A program made the position numbers and the translations under genes. 64,000 nucleotides of DNA, from assembly GCA_903851195.1 (NCBI GenBank), contig CAINNJ010000006.1, forward strand, positions 101,835-165,834, written 5' to 3'. This DNA comes from an uncultured Acidobacteriia bacterium. GTDB taxonomy: Bacteria > Acidobacteriota > Terriglobia > Bryobacterales > Bryobacteraceae. Below are positions 11,626 through 19,656 of this stretch, piece after piece. The first letter of the stretch is position 1. Each line of letters opens with the position of its first letter. The notes under the pieces were generated by a model. That model had not been told where the DNA came from and made no database searches. It saw nothing but the letters and a program-made list of their open reading frames with translations.

Positions 11626-11664
11626 TCCGGAATACCGACAATCTTATCCCGCTTGTTGTAAGGT

Positions 11665-11691
11665 GAGGGTTCTTCGAAGGGAAGAGCCCTC
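11665..11691 (+). terminator. Hairpin downstream of aspS (possible terminator, no clear T-tract)
   Basis: GAGGGTTCTTcgaagggAAGAGCCCTC, 10-bp stem with one G-U. Confidence 0.3.
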
Positions 11692-11735
11692 TGCACGCGT
11701 TAGCCGGTCTGAGCCTTGTTCGAACAGCAATCTTT

Positions 11736-14132
11736 GTGCCTGTGCCGGTGGATTCACCAGGCACCTTGCGGCCGGTCCTTTATCGCTGGTTCAACTCCTA
11801 CTTAGGGCTATTTTCCACGGGTGGGAATGCTTTCCTTTACTGGAAGGTCTTCTGCTTTGTGCTGCTGCTTACGGTGCCAGCGATGGCGGTGGTGAACTAC
11901 TACCGGATCGTTCGTACTCCGGCAACCGTATTCTGGATTACTTATGGCTGCTGCCTGTTCGTTTGCCGTTATCCGATTCTGCTCCTGAATGAGCTGAATC
12001 CGGACGAGGGGCAATTTCTTACGGCGGCGCGCAAGCTGTTCTCGGACGCTAACTTCTTCCGGTCGGTAGACTGCGGCACAAGCGGTCCGGGCAATATCTA
12101 TCCGTTGATGTTGCCCGCTGTCTTCGGTATCACACCGGATTTTGCCTCTGCCCGCGTCATCGGACTTATCGCGATCTTTCTGAGCGTTTACGTACTTTAC
12201 CGGGCCTTCGCGCTGCTTCTTAGCGAAGATCTGGCCCGCATTGCCATCCTGCCTGTGGCCGGCATCTACTGCGTTCTTCGCGGCGGCGAATTCTTGCACT
12301 ACAGCTCCGAGCACATTCCGGTGCTGTTGGTATCGGCGGGCGTATTTCTAAGCGTAAGGATCATCACGCAGTCGGGTAAGCTCCGTCTCGACACCTTCTT
12401 GCTGGGCCTGACAACCGGCGCGGCGCTGCTGACCAAGATGCAATCCCTGCCGATCGTCGCGGCCGCCGCAGCCGTGTCGTTGTTCTTCGTGTGGGTAAAC
12501 CGTGCGTGGCGGGAAAAGTGGGAGTCGCTGCTTTTAGCCGGAGCGGGCGCTTTATTACTTCTGATACTGAACGGAAGTGCGGTTCTGGAAGCGGGTGTCT
12601 GGACGGAGTTTTGGGAACGGTACGTTGTCGCCAATATCGGCTACGTAGCCACCAGTGCCGGCCTTACGGAATCCCTGCAAGGTTTTATCCGATACGCTTT
12701 TCAGCCCGCAGCCACGCGCGGCTTCGGCTTATCCGTGCTGGCGATCTTTCTGGTTTTTCTCGGGCAGAGATGGTTTGGGAAATCACGCCGAATACCGAAA
12801 CTCACCGCCTTGGTTCTGGCCGTCTGTGGCATCGCATTAATCCGGCCGGACAAACGTATGCTACTGTACGCTCTGCTGGCGCTCCTGTCTCTAATTGCCG
12901 CGCTTGTCTATTTTCTGGTCCTTTGGCGGAAAGGCGCACTGGGGAGCGATCCCGTCCGGTGGTTCGGATTGCTGGGACTGGTCTGCGCGGAGGCCGCCCT
13001 TTACTCCGTCTATAAGCCTCATCGCGGATTTGATCACTACTTACTGTTCCTCTTTGTGCCTTTCTGTATTCCCATAGGCTGGATTCTGGCGCGCAGTACG
13101 CGTCAGTCCATTTGGCTTCCGGGCATAGTTGTGATTCTGACCGCCGGATGCGACACTTTGCTCTGGAGTCGTCAGGATATCGGCGTCTTCCATGTGCCGG
13201 ATACGGTCCGGGCACCGGAGGGTTACCTGATCCGCACGGTCACACAACCCGAGGACCGTATTTTTGTGTGGGGCTGGACGGTGCAACCTTATCTGTCTTC
13301 CGGACGCGTGCCCGCGGCGCGGGATATGAATGTGAGTAATCACTTCCGGGGTTTTAACCTGCTGACGTCGCCGCCGCGGTTCGACGGAAATCCCAGCGCG
13401 GAAAGAGTGAACCGGCATCATCGTGAACGGCTCCTGCGGGACCTGCAGGCAAGGCCGCCGGCGCTGTTTATCGACGCGATCGGGCCCGCGTCGATGTTTC
13501 TGACCAGCCCCGATTACTTCGGCTTCGGACAGGTTGCGGGGCTCGCTGAATTTGTCGATTCGCACTACGTCCTGCTGACCGATCTGTACAACGAGAGATT
13601 CTACCTGCGCAAAGATCTGGCGGCGAGGCGCGAAGCGGCATTCAGCAAAACCATGCCGCCGCTTGAGTGTGTTGCCGGCAGCCTGCGGTGTCTGGATATG
13701 CCCTTGACAGTCCCTGGCAAGTTGCCGCCGATTCAGACGCCTCAACGCGTGTCGATCCGGGTTCAGTTCATGCCCGTCGGAACGGAAGTTGGACCCGCGA
13801 CGGTGTTCAATACCGAGGTTCACTGGCGAAGTTTCAAAGGGCTCCGGTTGCGCCGTTCGGAAGCGGATCGATATGCATTACTGATCGGGCTGGGGGACCG
13901 GTGGGTTTTGTCGAAAGAGTTCGCCTGTCCGGAAGGCGAGGTCGCCTATCTGCAAATCGACGTGAACGGAACCGACCTGAAAATCCGGCATAACGGAATA
14001 TCCGTCGACGACATGAAACTGGCGCAGCCGGTCGTCCATGAGGAAGGTCCGATTACCATCGGATCCTGGATCGATGGGATCGATCCGTTTGCCGGTAAGA
14101 TTCAGTTCTTCGAGATGACCAGTGGGAATTGA
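11736..14132 (+). CDS. Polytopic membrane protein (GT39/ArnT-like dolichyl-mannosyltransferase superfamily) with C-terminal soluble LamG/ConA-like region
   Basis: N-terminal multi-TM with LNPDEGQFLTAARKL acidic loop; C-terminal ~150 aa with IQTPQRVSIRVQFM...ITIGSWIDGIDPFAGKIQFFEM. Confidence 0.6.
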   Translation: MPVPVDSPGTLRPVLYRWFNSYLGLFSTGGNAFLYWKVFCFVLLLTVPAMAVVNYYRIVRTPATVFWITYGCCLFVCRYPILLLNELNPDEGQFLTAARKLFSDANFFRSVDCGTSGPGNIYPLMLPAVFGITPDFASARVIGLIAIFLSVYVLYRAFALLLSEDLARIAILPVAGIYCVLRGGEFLHYSSEHIPVLLVSAGVFLSVRIITQSGKLRLDTFLLGLTTGAALLTKMQSLPIVAAAAAVSLFFVWVNRAWREKWESLLLAGAGALLLLILNGSAVLEAGVWTEFWERYVVANIGYVATSAGLTESLQGFIRYAFQPAATRGFGLSVLAIFLVFLGQRWFGKSRRIPKLTALVLAVCGIALIRPDKRMLLYALLALLSLIAALVYFLVLWRKGALGSDPVRWFGLLGLVCAEAALYSVYKPHRGFDHYLLFLFVPFCIPIGWILARSTRQSIWLPGIVVILTAGCDTLLWSRQDIGVFHVPDTVRAPEGYLIRTVTQPEDRIFVWGWTVQPYLSSGRVPAARDMNVSNHFRGFNLLTSPPRFDGNPSAERVNRHHRERLLRDLQARPPALFIDAIGPASMFLTSPDYFGFGQVAGLAEFVDSHYVLLTDLYNERFYLRKDLAARREAAFSKTMPPLECVAGSLRCLDMPLTVPGKLPPIQTPQRVSIRVQFMPVGTEVGPATVFNTEVHWRSFKGLRLRRSEADRYALLIGLGDRWVLSKEFACPEGEVAYLQIDVNGTDLKIRHNGISVDDMKLAQPVVHEEGPITIGSWIDGIDPFAGKIQFFEMTSGN

Positions 14133-14955
14133 TTCCATTAGTCCGCGGGCGGCGCGCCGGATTATTCTCGAGCAGTCGAAGCGAGCCAATGTCGGTCATA
14201 TCGGATCCTGTCTTAGCGTGGTGGATATTCTCTGCGCGCTTTATGGCGCCGTCATTCGCGTCAGTTCGCCGGAAGACCGGGAGCGGGACCGGTTTGTTCT
14301 CTCCAAGGGGCACGCGGCGCTTGCTTTATATGCCGTGCTGGCGCTGAAAGGCTGGGTGTCGGAAGAGCAGCTCGACACGTTTTGCGGGGACGATTCGTAT
14401 CTCGGAGTTCATCCCGAAGCCGCTCTGCGCGGAGTCGATTTCGCGAGCGGGTCGCTGGGGCAAGGCCCGTGCATGGCGGCCGGGGCGGCGCTGGCGGCGA
14501 GCATGCAGGGGTCTTCCCGCCGCGTGTTTTGTCTGTTAAGCGACGCGGAGTGCAATGAGGGTTCGGTATGGGAAGCGGCCATGTTCGCGGCCCATCACCA
14601 ACTGCATAATTTGGCACTGATTGTGGACTGGAACGGTCAGCAGGCTCTGGGTCTTACCTGTGACGTATTGAACTGCGATAATCTGCCGGAACGCTGGACC
14701 GCCTTTGGGTGGAGGACTTCCGTGGTAGATGGCCATTCGCTGCCGGAACTGACGGCTGCACTGGCCGAAACCGGCGATCCGAGGCCGCATGTCATACTCG
14801 CGCGCACCTGCTTCGGCAAAGGGGTGTCTTACATGGAACAGGGCGTGCCAATTACGCAGACTCACTTATCGGTACACAGAATTAACTGGCATTACCTTCC
14901 CATGAGCCAGTTGGAGTTCGACCTCGCGCTGAAAGAACTGGGAGACGCGCGGTGA
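14122..14955 (+). CDS. Transketolase N-terminal subunit (ThDP-binding)
   Basis: ANVGHIGSCLSVVDILCALYG...DRFVLSKGHAALALYA...LSDAECNEGSVWEAAMFAAHHQL. Confidence 0.88.
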   Translation: MGIDSISPRAARRIILEQSKRANVGHIGSCLSVVDILCALYGAVIRVSSPEDRERDRFVLSKGHAALALYAVLALKGWVSEEQLDTFCGDDSYLGVHPEAALRGVDFASGSLGQGPCMAAGAALAASMQGSSRRVFCLLSDAECNEGSVWEAAMFAAHHQLHNLALIVDWNGQQALGLTCDVLNCDNLPERWTAFGWRTSVVDGHSLPELTAALAETGDPRPHVILARTCFGKGVSYMEQGVPITQTHLSVHRINWHYLPMSQLEFDLALKELGDAR

Positions 14956-15914
14956 GAAAGGCATTTGTTCAGACACTGATGGATCTCGCGGCCGCGGATA
15001 AGCGCATTCTTTTGCTGACCGGAGATCTGGGCTACATGGTGTTCGAGCCGTTTCGGGAGCGCTTCCCCGACCGGTTTCTGAATGCCGGCGTGGCCGAACA
15101 GAATATGGTCGGTCTCGCTACCGGTCTGGCGGAAGCGGGGTATCTGCCTTATGTTTATTCCATTGCGACCTTCGCCGCGCTGCGCCCGTTTGAGTTTATT
15201 CGCAATGGCCCGGTGCTGCACCGGCTTCCGGTGCGCGTGGTCGGCATGGGAATGGGATTCGAGTATGGCCACGCCGGACCGACACACTACGCGCTGGAAG
15301 ATATCGGCGTGCTGCGGACACTGCCGGGGCTGATGGTCGTCGCGCCGGCCGACGGCGAGCAGGCCGCGACGGCGCTGCGCGCGACCGCGCTCGTGCCCGG
15401 CCCTGTTTACTACAGCCTCGGGAAGAGCGACGGCGTTGCCATTGAGAACCTGAACGGACACTTCGAGCCCGGTCGGCTTCAGGTCGTCCGACACGGCAGG
15501 GACGTGGCCATTCTTTCGATGGGCTCGGTCGCGGTGGAAGCGGTCGCGGCCGCCGAGAAACTGGCGGGCCGCGGCATTGAAGCGAGCGTCGGTATCGTGT
15601 CGAGCTTCAATCCGGATCCGGTGGCCGATGTGGCGAAGTTTCTCAGTCCCTTCCGCTGCGGTATCTCGGTGGAAGCACAAACCGTGTCGGGCGGGCTGGG
15701 CGCGTTCGCGGGAGGCGTGATCGCGGCCGAGGGCCTGCACTGCAGACTGCGGGTGCTGGGTGTGCGCACCTCGCCGGACGGCACCAGTGGCCGGCAGGAA
15801 GACCGGTGGCGAAAGCATGGCCTGGACCGTAACGGCATTTTCAACACCGCGCTCGACCTGCTGGGAGTCGCAACAACGCTGGAAGCCCCGGTTACCGCGG
15901 GCGCGGCAGGATAG
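14952..15914 (+). CDS. Transketolase C-terminal subunit
   Basis: RKAFVQTLMDLAAADKRILLLTGDLG...RFLNAGVAEQNMVGLATGLA; overlaps N subunit by 4 bp. Confidence 0.88.
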   Translation: MRKAFVQTLMDLAAADKRILLLTGDLGYMVFEPFRERFPDRFLNAGVAEQNMVGLATGLAEAGYLPYVYSIATFAALRPFEFIRNGPVLHRLPVRVVGMGMGFEYGHAGPTHYALEDIGVLRTLPGLMVVAPADGEQAATALRATALVPGPVYYSLGKSDGVAIENLNGHFEPGRLQVVRHGRDVAILSMGSVAVEAVAAAEKLAGRGIEASVGIVSSFNPDPVADVAKFLSPFRCGISVEAQTVSGGLGAFAGGVIAAEGLHCRLRVLGVRTSPDGTSGRQEDRWRKHGLDRNGIFNTALDLLGVATTLEAPVTAGAAG

Positions 15915-16697
15915 TCAGAGCTTCCTGGCGAGAGCCGTGTAGCCCAAACAATCGTCTCCGCCCTTGCCGCGCAGTGACAGATTGCCGATGGCGGCGAGCA
16001 GGATCAGCAGCGGAGACAGCAGCAGGCCGAGAAGCCGCGCGGCCATCCCGAGCAACGGGTTCTTGCCTCGCGGGACGAGCAGGGGGAGCAGGAGCGCCAT
16101 CGCCTTGTAACAGGCCACTGTCACCTCGTTTCCACGCGCATAGACGGCAACATCGCCAAAGCCCGCTTCGGTCAGCAGCGCATGCAGGGAACTGGGGGTG
16201 AATCGCCAGTAATCGTGCGGTATGTAGTGCCAGCGCGCCGCAAACGGAACGGTCAGCAGCAGGCGCCCTCCGGGCGTCAGACAACGGGCGGCCTGCGCGA
16301 GAAAAGGCTTCGTCTCCGGGACATGTTCCAGAGTCTCGGTGCAGAGGATGAAGTCCGCCGAAGCGTCGGCCAGAGGCCAGACGGAGCCTTCGTAATAGAG
16401 CGTATCCGGGACTTCGTAATCGAAGTTCTCGCGGGCATCCGCCGTGTCGATTCCCTTGTAAACCGCGGCGGGGCCGAACAGAGGACGCCAGGGCTGCGCG
16501 CCGCAACCGACATCGACGACAGCGCCTTCCACGCGCGGCAGTTCGCGGCGAAGATCCTGCCAGATGGACGCGGTTTGCAGGTCGAGAAAGCGGCGCAGGG
16601 CGAAGTGGACGCGCGAGAGAGTTCCGGAGTCGGCGCGGAAGGCGAGCGGCCTCCAGGACTCCGCCTGGCGCAGAATCATATTGGTCCGGTTGATCAT
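15915..16697 (-). CDS. Class I SAM-dependent methyltransferase
   Basis: GAVVDVGCGAQPWRPLF...FDYEVPDTLYYEGSVWPLADASADFILCTETLEHVPE. Confidence 0.85.
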   Translation of the reverse strand: MINRTNMILRQAESWRPLAFRADSGTLSRVHFALRRFLDLQTASIWQDLRRELPRVEGAVVDVGCGAQPWRPLFGPAAVYKGIDTADARENFDYEVPDTLYYEGSVWPLADASADFILCTETLEHVPETKPFLAQAARCLTPGGRLLLTVPFAARWHYIPHDYWRFTPSSLHALLTEAGFGDVAVYARGNEVTVACYKAMALLLPLLVPRGKNPLLGMAARLLGLLLSPLLILLAAIGNLSLRGKGGDDCLGYTALARKL

Positions 16698-18688
16698 TCC
16701 GACGGGAGCACCGCGGGACGAATCTCGCCGTCCTGGATTATGTTCTTACGAATAAAGTGCGGGCGGCGTTTGACCTCTTCGAAAATCTTAGCGAGGTATT
16801 CGCCGATCAGGCTGATAGCGAGCAGGTTGATGGAGCCGAAAAACAGGATTGCGATCAGGACAGTCGTAATGCCGCGCGGAGCGAGATCCGGGAAAAGAAT
16901 TCGCAGGACAACCTGGAGGAGCATCAGAATGACGGTCAGGCCGAATAATGACACGCCAAGAACACTCAGAATCGTGAGGGGCACATAACTGAACGAGAGA
17001 ATACCTTTCTTCGCCCAACCGATATTTTTCGGCAGACTGTTGGTGGTGACGCCGAACATTCGTTCCGGCCGGACATACTCAATGCCGGTCTGCCGGAAGC
17101 CGGCGAAGGCGCGCACACCGCGCAGGAAAAGATCGCGTTCCGGAAAGCTGAGCATGGCCTCGACCACGCGGCGGTCCATCAGAGAAAAATCGCCGGCATC
17201 GCGCGGAATCCGCACGTAGGAGAAGGCGTCGAACAGGCGGTAAAACGCCTTGTACGCGACCTGCATAAAGAGCGTTGCCTCACGCTTCACGCGCCTGCCG
17301 TAGACCACGTCATAGCCCTCGCGCCACCGGGCCACGAACTGCGCGATCAGTTCCGGGGGATCCTGTAAGTCGCCGTCCAGCAAAACGCAGGAGTTTTTCG
17401 ACGCGATACCCATGCCGCTGCGAAAGGCCGACTGCGAGCCGAAGTTGCGGGAGTGGGAGATGCCCCGGACGCGGCGATCGTTCCGGGTGAGGGCGCGGAT
17501 GACTTCTTCGGAATCGTCCGGGCTGGAGTCATTCACGAAGATGATTTCGTAATCGATATTGAGATCCGTGAACGTCTTTTTCAGGCGCTCATACATGATC
17601 GGGATCGCGAGACCGTCTTTGTAACAGGCGATGATCGCCGAAACGCTGTGTTTGGTGTCGAGTGAAAATCGCTTGGATGCCGCCGCGTAGGCGCTCTTAT
17701 CGGGAAGACCGGCGTACCAGGAAGCGGTCTCGCGAAGGCCATCCACGAAAGCCACTTTAGGCGTCCAGCCAATGCGGTCGCGCACTTTCGAGATGTCGGC
17801 GTACCAGTCCTGCAGGTCCCAGTGCCGGCCTTCCATGGCGAAGACCGGTTCCTGTTCAATGGAAAAGACGCCCCGCGCGATTTCGGCCACGTCGCCGATG
17901 GTGGTCCTCGCGCCCGAGCCAATGTTGAACGATTCGCCGTAGATGTCGGGTTCCAGTTTCAGGGCCACATCGAGGAACGCCTCGGTGACGTCGTCGATGT
18001 ATATCAGGTCGCGGGAGGTTCGTGGATTCACCAGGGCGGGGAAGCGCCGTTCGAGACCGTCGCGCACGAGATTGGGAATCAGCCGGGAGGAATCCTCGAG
18101 GGGTCCATAGACGGAGTAGAGACGGAGGTTGGCGCACGGCACCGACTGTTTCTTGCCGTAGTAATAAAGCAGATTCGCGGCGGCCGCCTTCGAAACGGCG
18201 TAGTGGCTGTTGGGCGCGGTGAAGGCGTCTTCGGGCGGGCCGGCGGCGTTGTCGCCATACTCCGAAGAACTTCCGGCATGAATATAAGCCGAAATGTTTT
18301 GCGTGGTCAGCCGGCTCAGCAGCCTGGCACACAGATTGAAGTTAGTCTGGTAGATCAGTTCACTGTCGGTTTCGAACGAGTAAGCGCCGTAGGCGACACA
18401 ATCGAAAATCGTGCGGGGCTGAACGGAGCCGAGTAACTCATCCAGGTTCGAGGCGACCAGCAGATCCGTCACCTTCACATGCCGCGCGGGAAGCCCGTCG
18501 AGACGCCACGCCGGAAGGCGCGTGGCCGTGCCGAAGACATCGTCACGCCAGCGGAGCAGCGCGCGAAGGAGACTGGCGCCGATAAAACCGCTGGCGCCGA
18601 GAACCAGGACGGGACCCTGGAGCCGCCTGACTTTCCGTCCGAATGAGGTCAGTTGAAATTCGGTCGGGGAATCCGGCTGACCGCTCAT
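16694..18688 (-). CDS. Fusion: NAD-dependent epimerase/dehydratase (SDR) + GT2 glycosyltransferase with C-terminal TM helices
   Basis: N-term GASGFIG, HYAVSKAAAANLLYYYGK; C-term SVSAIIACYKDG...IIFVNDSSPDDSE...LLDGDLQDPPEL plus two TM segments. Confidence 0.85.
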   Translation of the reverse strand: MSGQPDSPTEFQLTSFGRKVRRLQGPVLVLGASGFIGASLLRALLRWRDDVFGTATRLPAWRLDGLPARHVKVTDLLVASNLDELLGSVQPRTIFDCVAYGAYSFETDSELIYQTNFNLCARLLSRLTTQNISAYIHAGSSSEYGDNAAGPPEDAFTAPNSHYAVSKAAAANLLYYYGKKQSVPCANLRLYSVYGPLEDSSRLIPNLVRDGLERRFPALVNPRTSRDLIYIDDVTEAFLDVALKLEPDIYGESFNIGSGARTTIGDVAEIARGVFSIEQEPVFAMEGRHWDLQDWYADISKVRDRIGWTPKVAFVDGLRETASWYAGLPDKSAYAAASKRFSLDTKHSVSAIIACYKDGLAIPIMYERLKKTFTDLNIDYEIIFVNDSSPDDSEEVIRALTRNDRRVRGISHSRNFGSQSAFRSGMGIASKNSCVLLDGDLQDPPELIAQFVARWREGYDVVYGRRVKREATLFMQVAYKAFYRLFDAFSYVRIPRDAGDFSLMDRRVVEAMLSFPERDLFLRGVRAFAGFRQTGIEYVRPERMFGVTTNSLPKNIGWAKKGILSFSYVPLTILSVLGVSLFGLTVILMLLQVVLRILFPDLAPRGITTVLIAILFFGSINLLAISLIGEYLAKIFEEVKRRPHFIRKNIIQDGEIRPAVLPSE

Positions 18689-18797
18689 AGGCGCAGGCGC
18701 AAATCAACACTCTAGCAGCCGCCGGAGCCTTTGTCCCGTTGAATCGCCCGTTGCCGGAGAAATGGCCGGAGTAAGAGTCAGGAAAGTAACAAAGCGC

Positions 18798-19229
18798 TTA
18801 CTTCTTTAGTCGCTTAATCATTCTCAGCTCATTCTTTTGGCCAGGAATGATCTCGTAGTGCACCTCGTCCATCAGTTTCTTCATGAGACGCATGCCGAGG
18901 CCGCCGGATTTGCGTTCCGCCGCTAACTCCTCCAGGTTCTTCTGGGGAATTTCGGTGGGGTCGAAGCCTTTGCCGGTGTCGATAATGTCGATCTGCACGG
19001 AATCCTCGTCAAGCGTGGCCCGCACGGAAACCTCTTTGGTGACTTCGGGCCCATAGGCGTGCTCGATGACGTTGGCGCAGGCCTCGTCGACAGCGAGTTC
19101 GAGCTTGGCCACATCGGCGGCGGCCATGCCCGCGCGCGCTCCCACTCCGTTGACGAACTCCCGGATCATGGCGAGGTTTTCCGTGCTGGACGGCACCTGC
19201 AGGGAGAACGTGCGTTCGATTGATGCCAT
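18798..19229 (-). CDS. RsbW-like anti-sigma factor / serine kinase
   Basis: KLELAVDEACANVIEHAYG...IIDTGKGFDP...GGLGMRLMKKLMDEV. Confidence 0.85.
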   Translation of the reverse strand: MASIERTFSLQVPSSTENLAMIREFVNGVGARAGMAAADVAKLELAVDEACANVIEHAYGPEVTKEVSVRATLDEDSVQIDIIDTGKGFDPTEIPQKNLEELAAERKSGGLGMRLMKKLMDEVHYEIIPGQKNELRMIKRLKK

Positions 19230-19232
19230 GCG

Positions 19233-19598
19233 TTACACCTCTCTCGCGGGGCCCGCGAAACACGTCTCCGCGTCCGCCACGGTGGGCACCATGTCGAAGA
19301 TGGAATTGAAGCCGAGGATTTCGAAGACCTGGGCCACTTTCGGCGTGAGATTGCAGATTTTCAGGTCGCCCCCGGCGGCGCGGATATCCTCGATGAAACT
19401 CATGAAGACGCCCAGTCCGGCGGAGGAGATGTAGGTGAGTTCGCCACACTCAGCGATGAGGCGGACGCGGCCGGCGTCGAATTCTTCCTGAATCACCTTC
19501 TCGAATTCGGGCGCCGTGTGCGCGTCGAGAAAACCGTTGAGCGCCAGGATGGTGATGTCGCCCGAGGTGCTTCGCTGAACTGTGAATGAAGTGGCCAC
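19233..19598 (-). CDS. STAS-domain anti-sigma factor antagonist (GTG start)
   Basis: ITILALNGFLDAHTAPEFEKVIQE...CGELTYISSAGLGVFMSF. Confidence 0.85.
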   Translation of the reverse strand: MATSFTVQRSTSGDITILALNGFLDAHTAPEFEKVIQEEFDAGRVRLIAECGELTYISSAGLGVFMSFIEDIRAAGGDLKICNLTPKVAQVFEILGFNSIFDMVPTVADAETCFAGPAREV

Positions 19599-19656
19599 CG
19601 AATCGTTATCTCCCGTGTGAACTGCCCGTATGAACCGCCCGTTTGAACTGCTGGTA

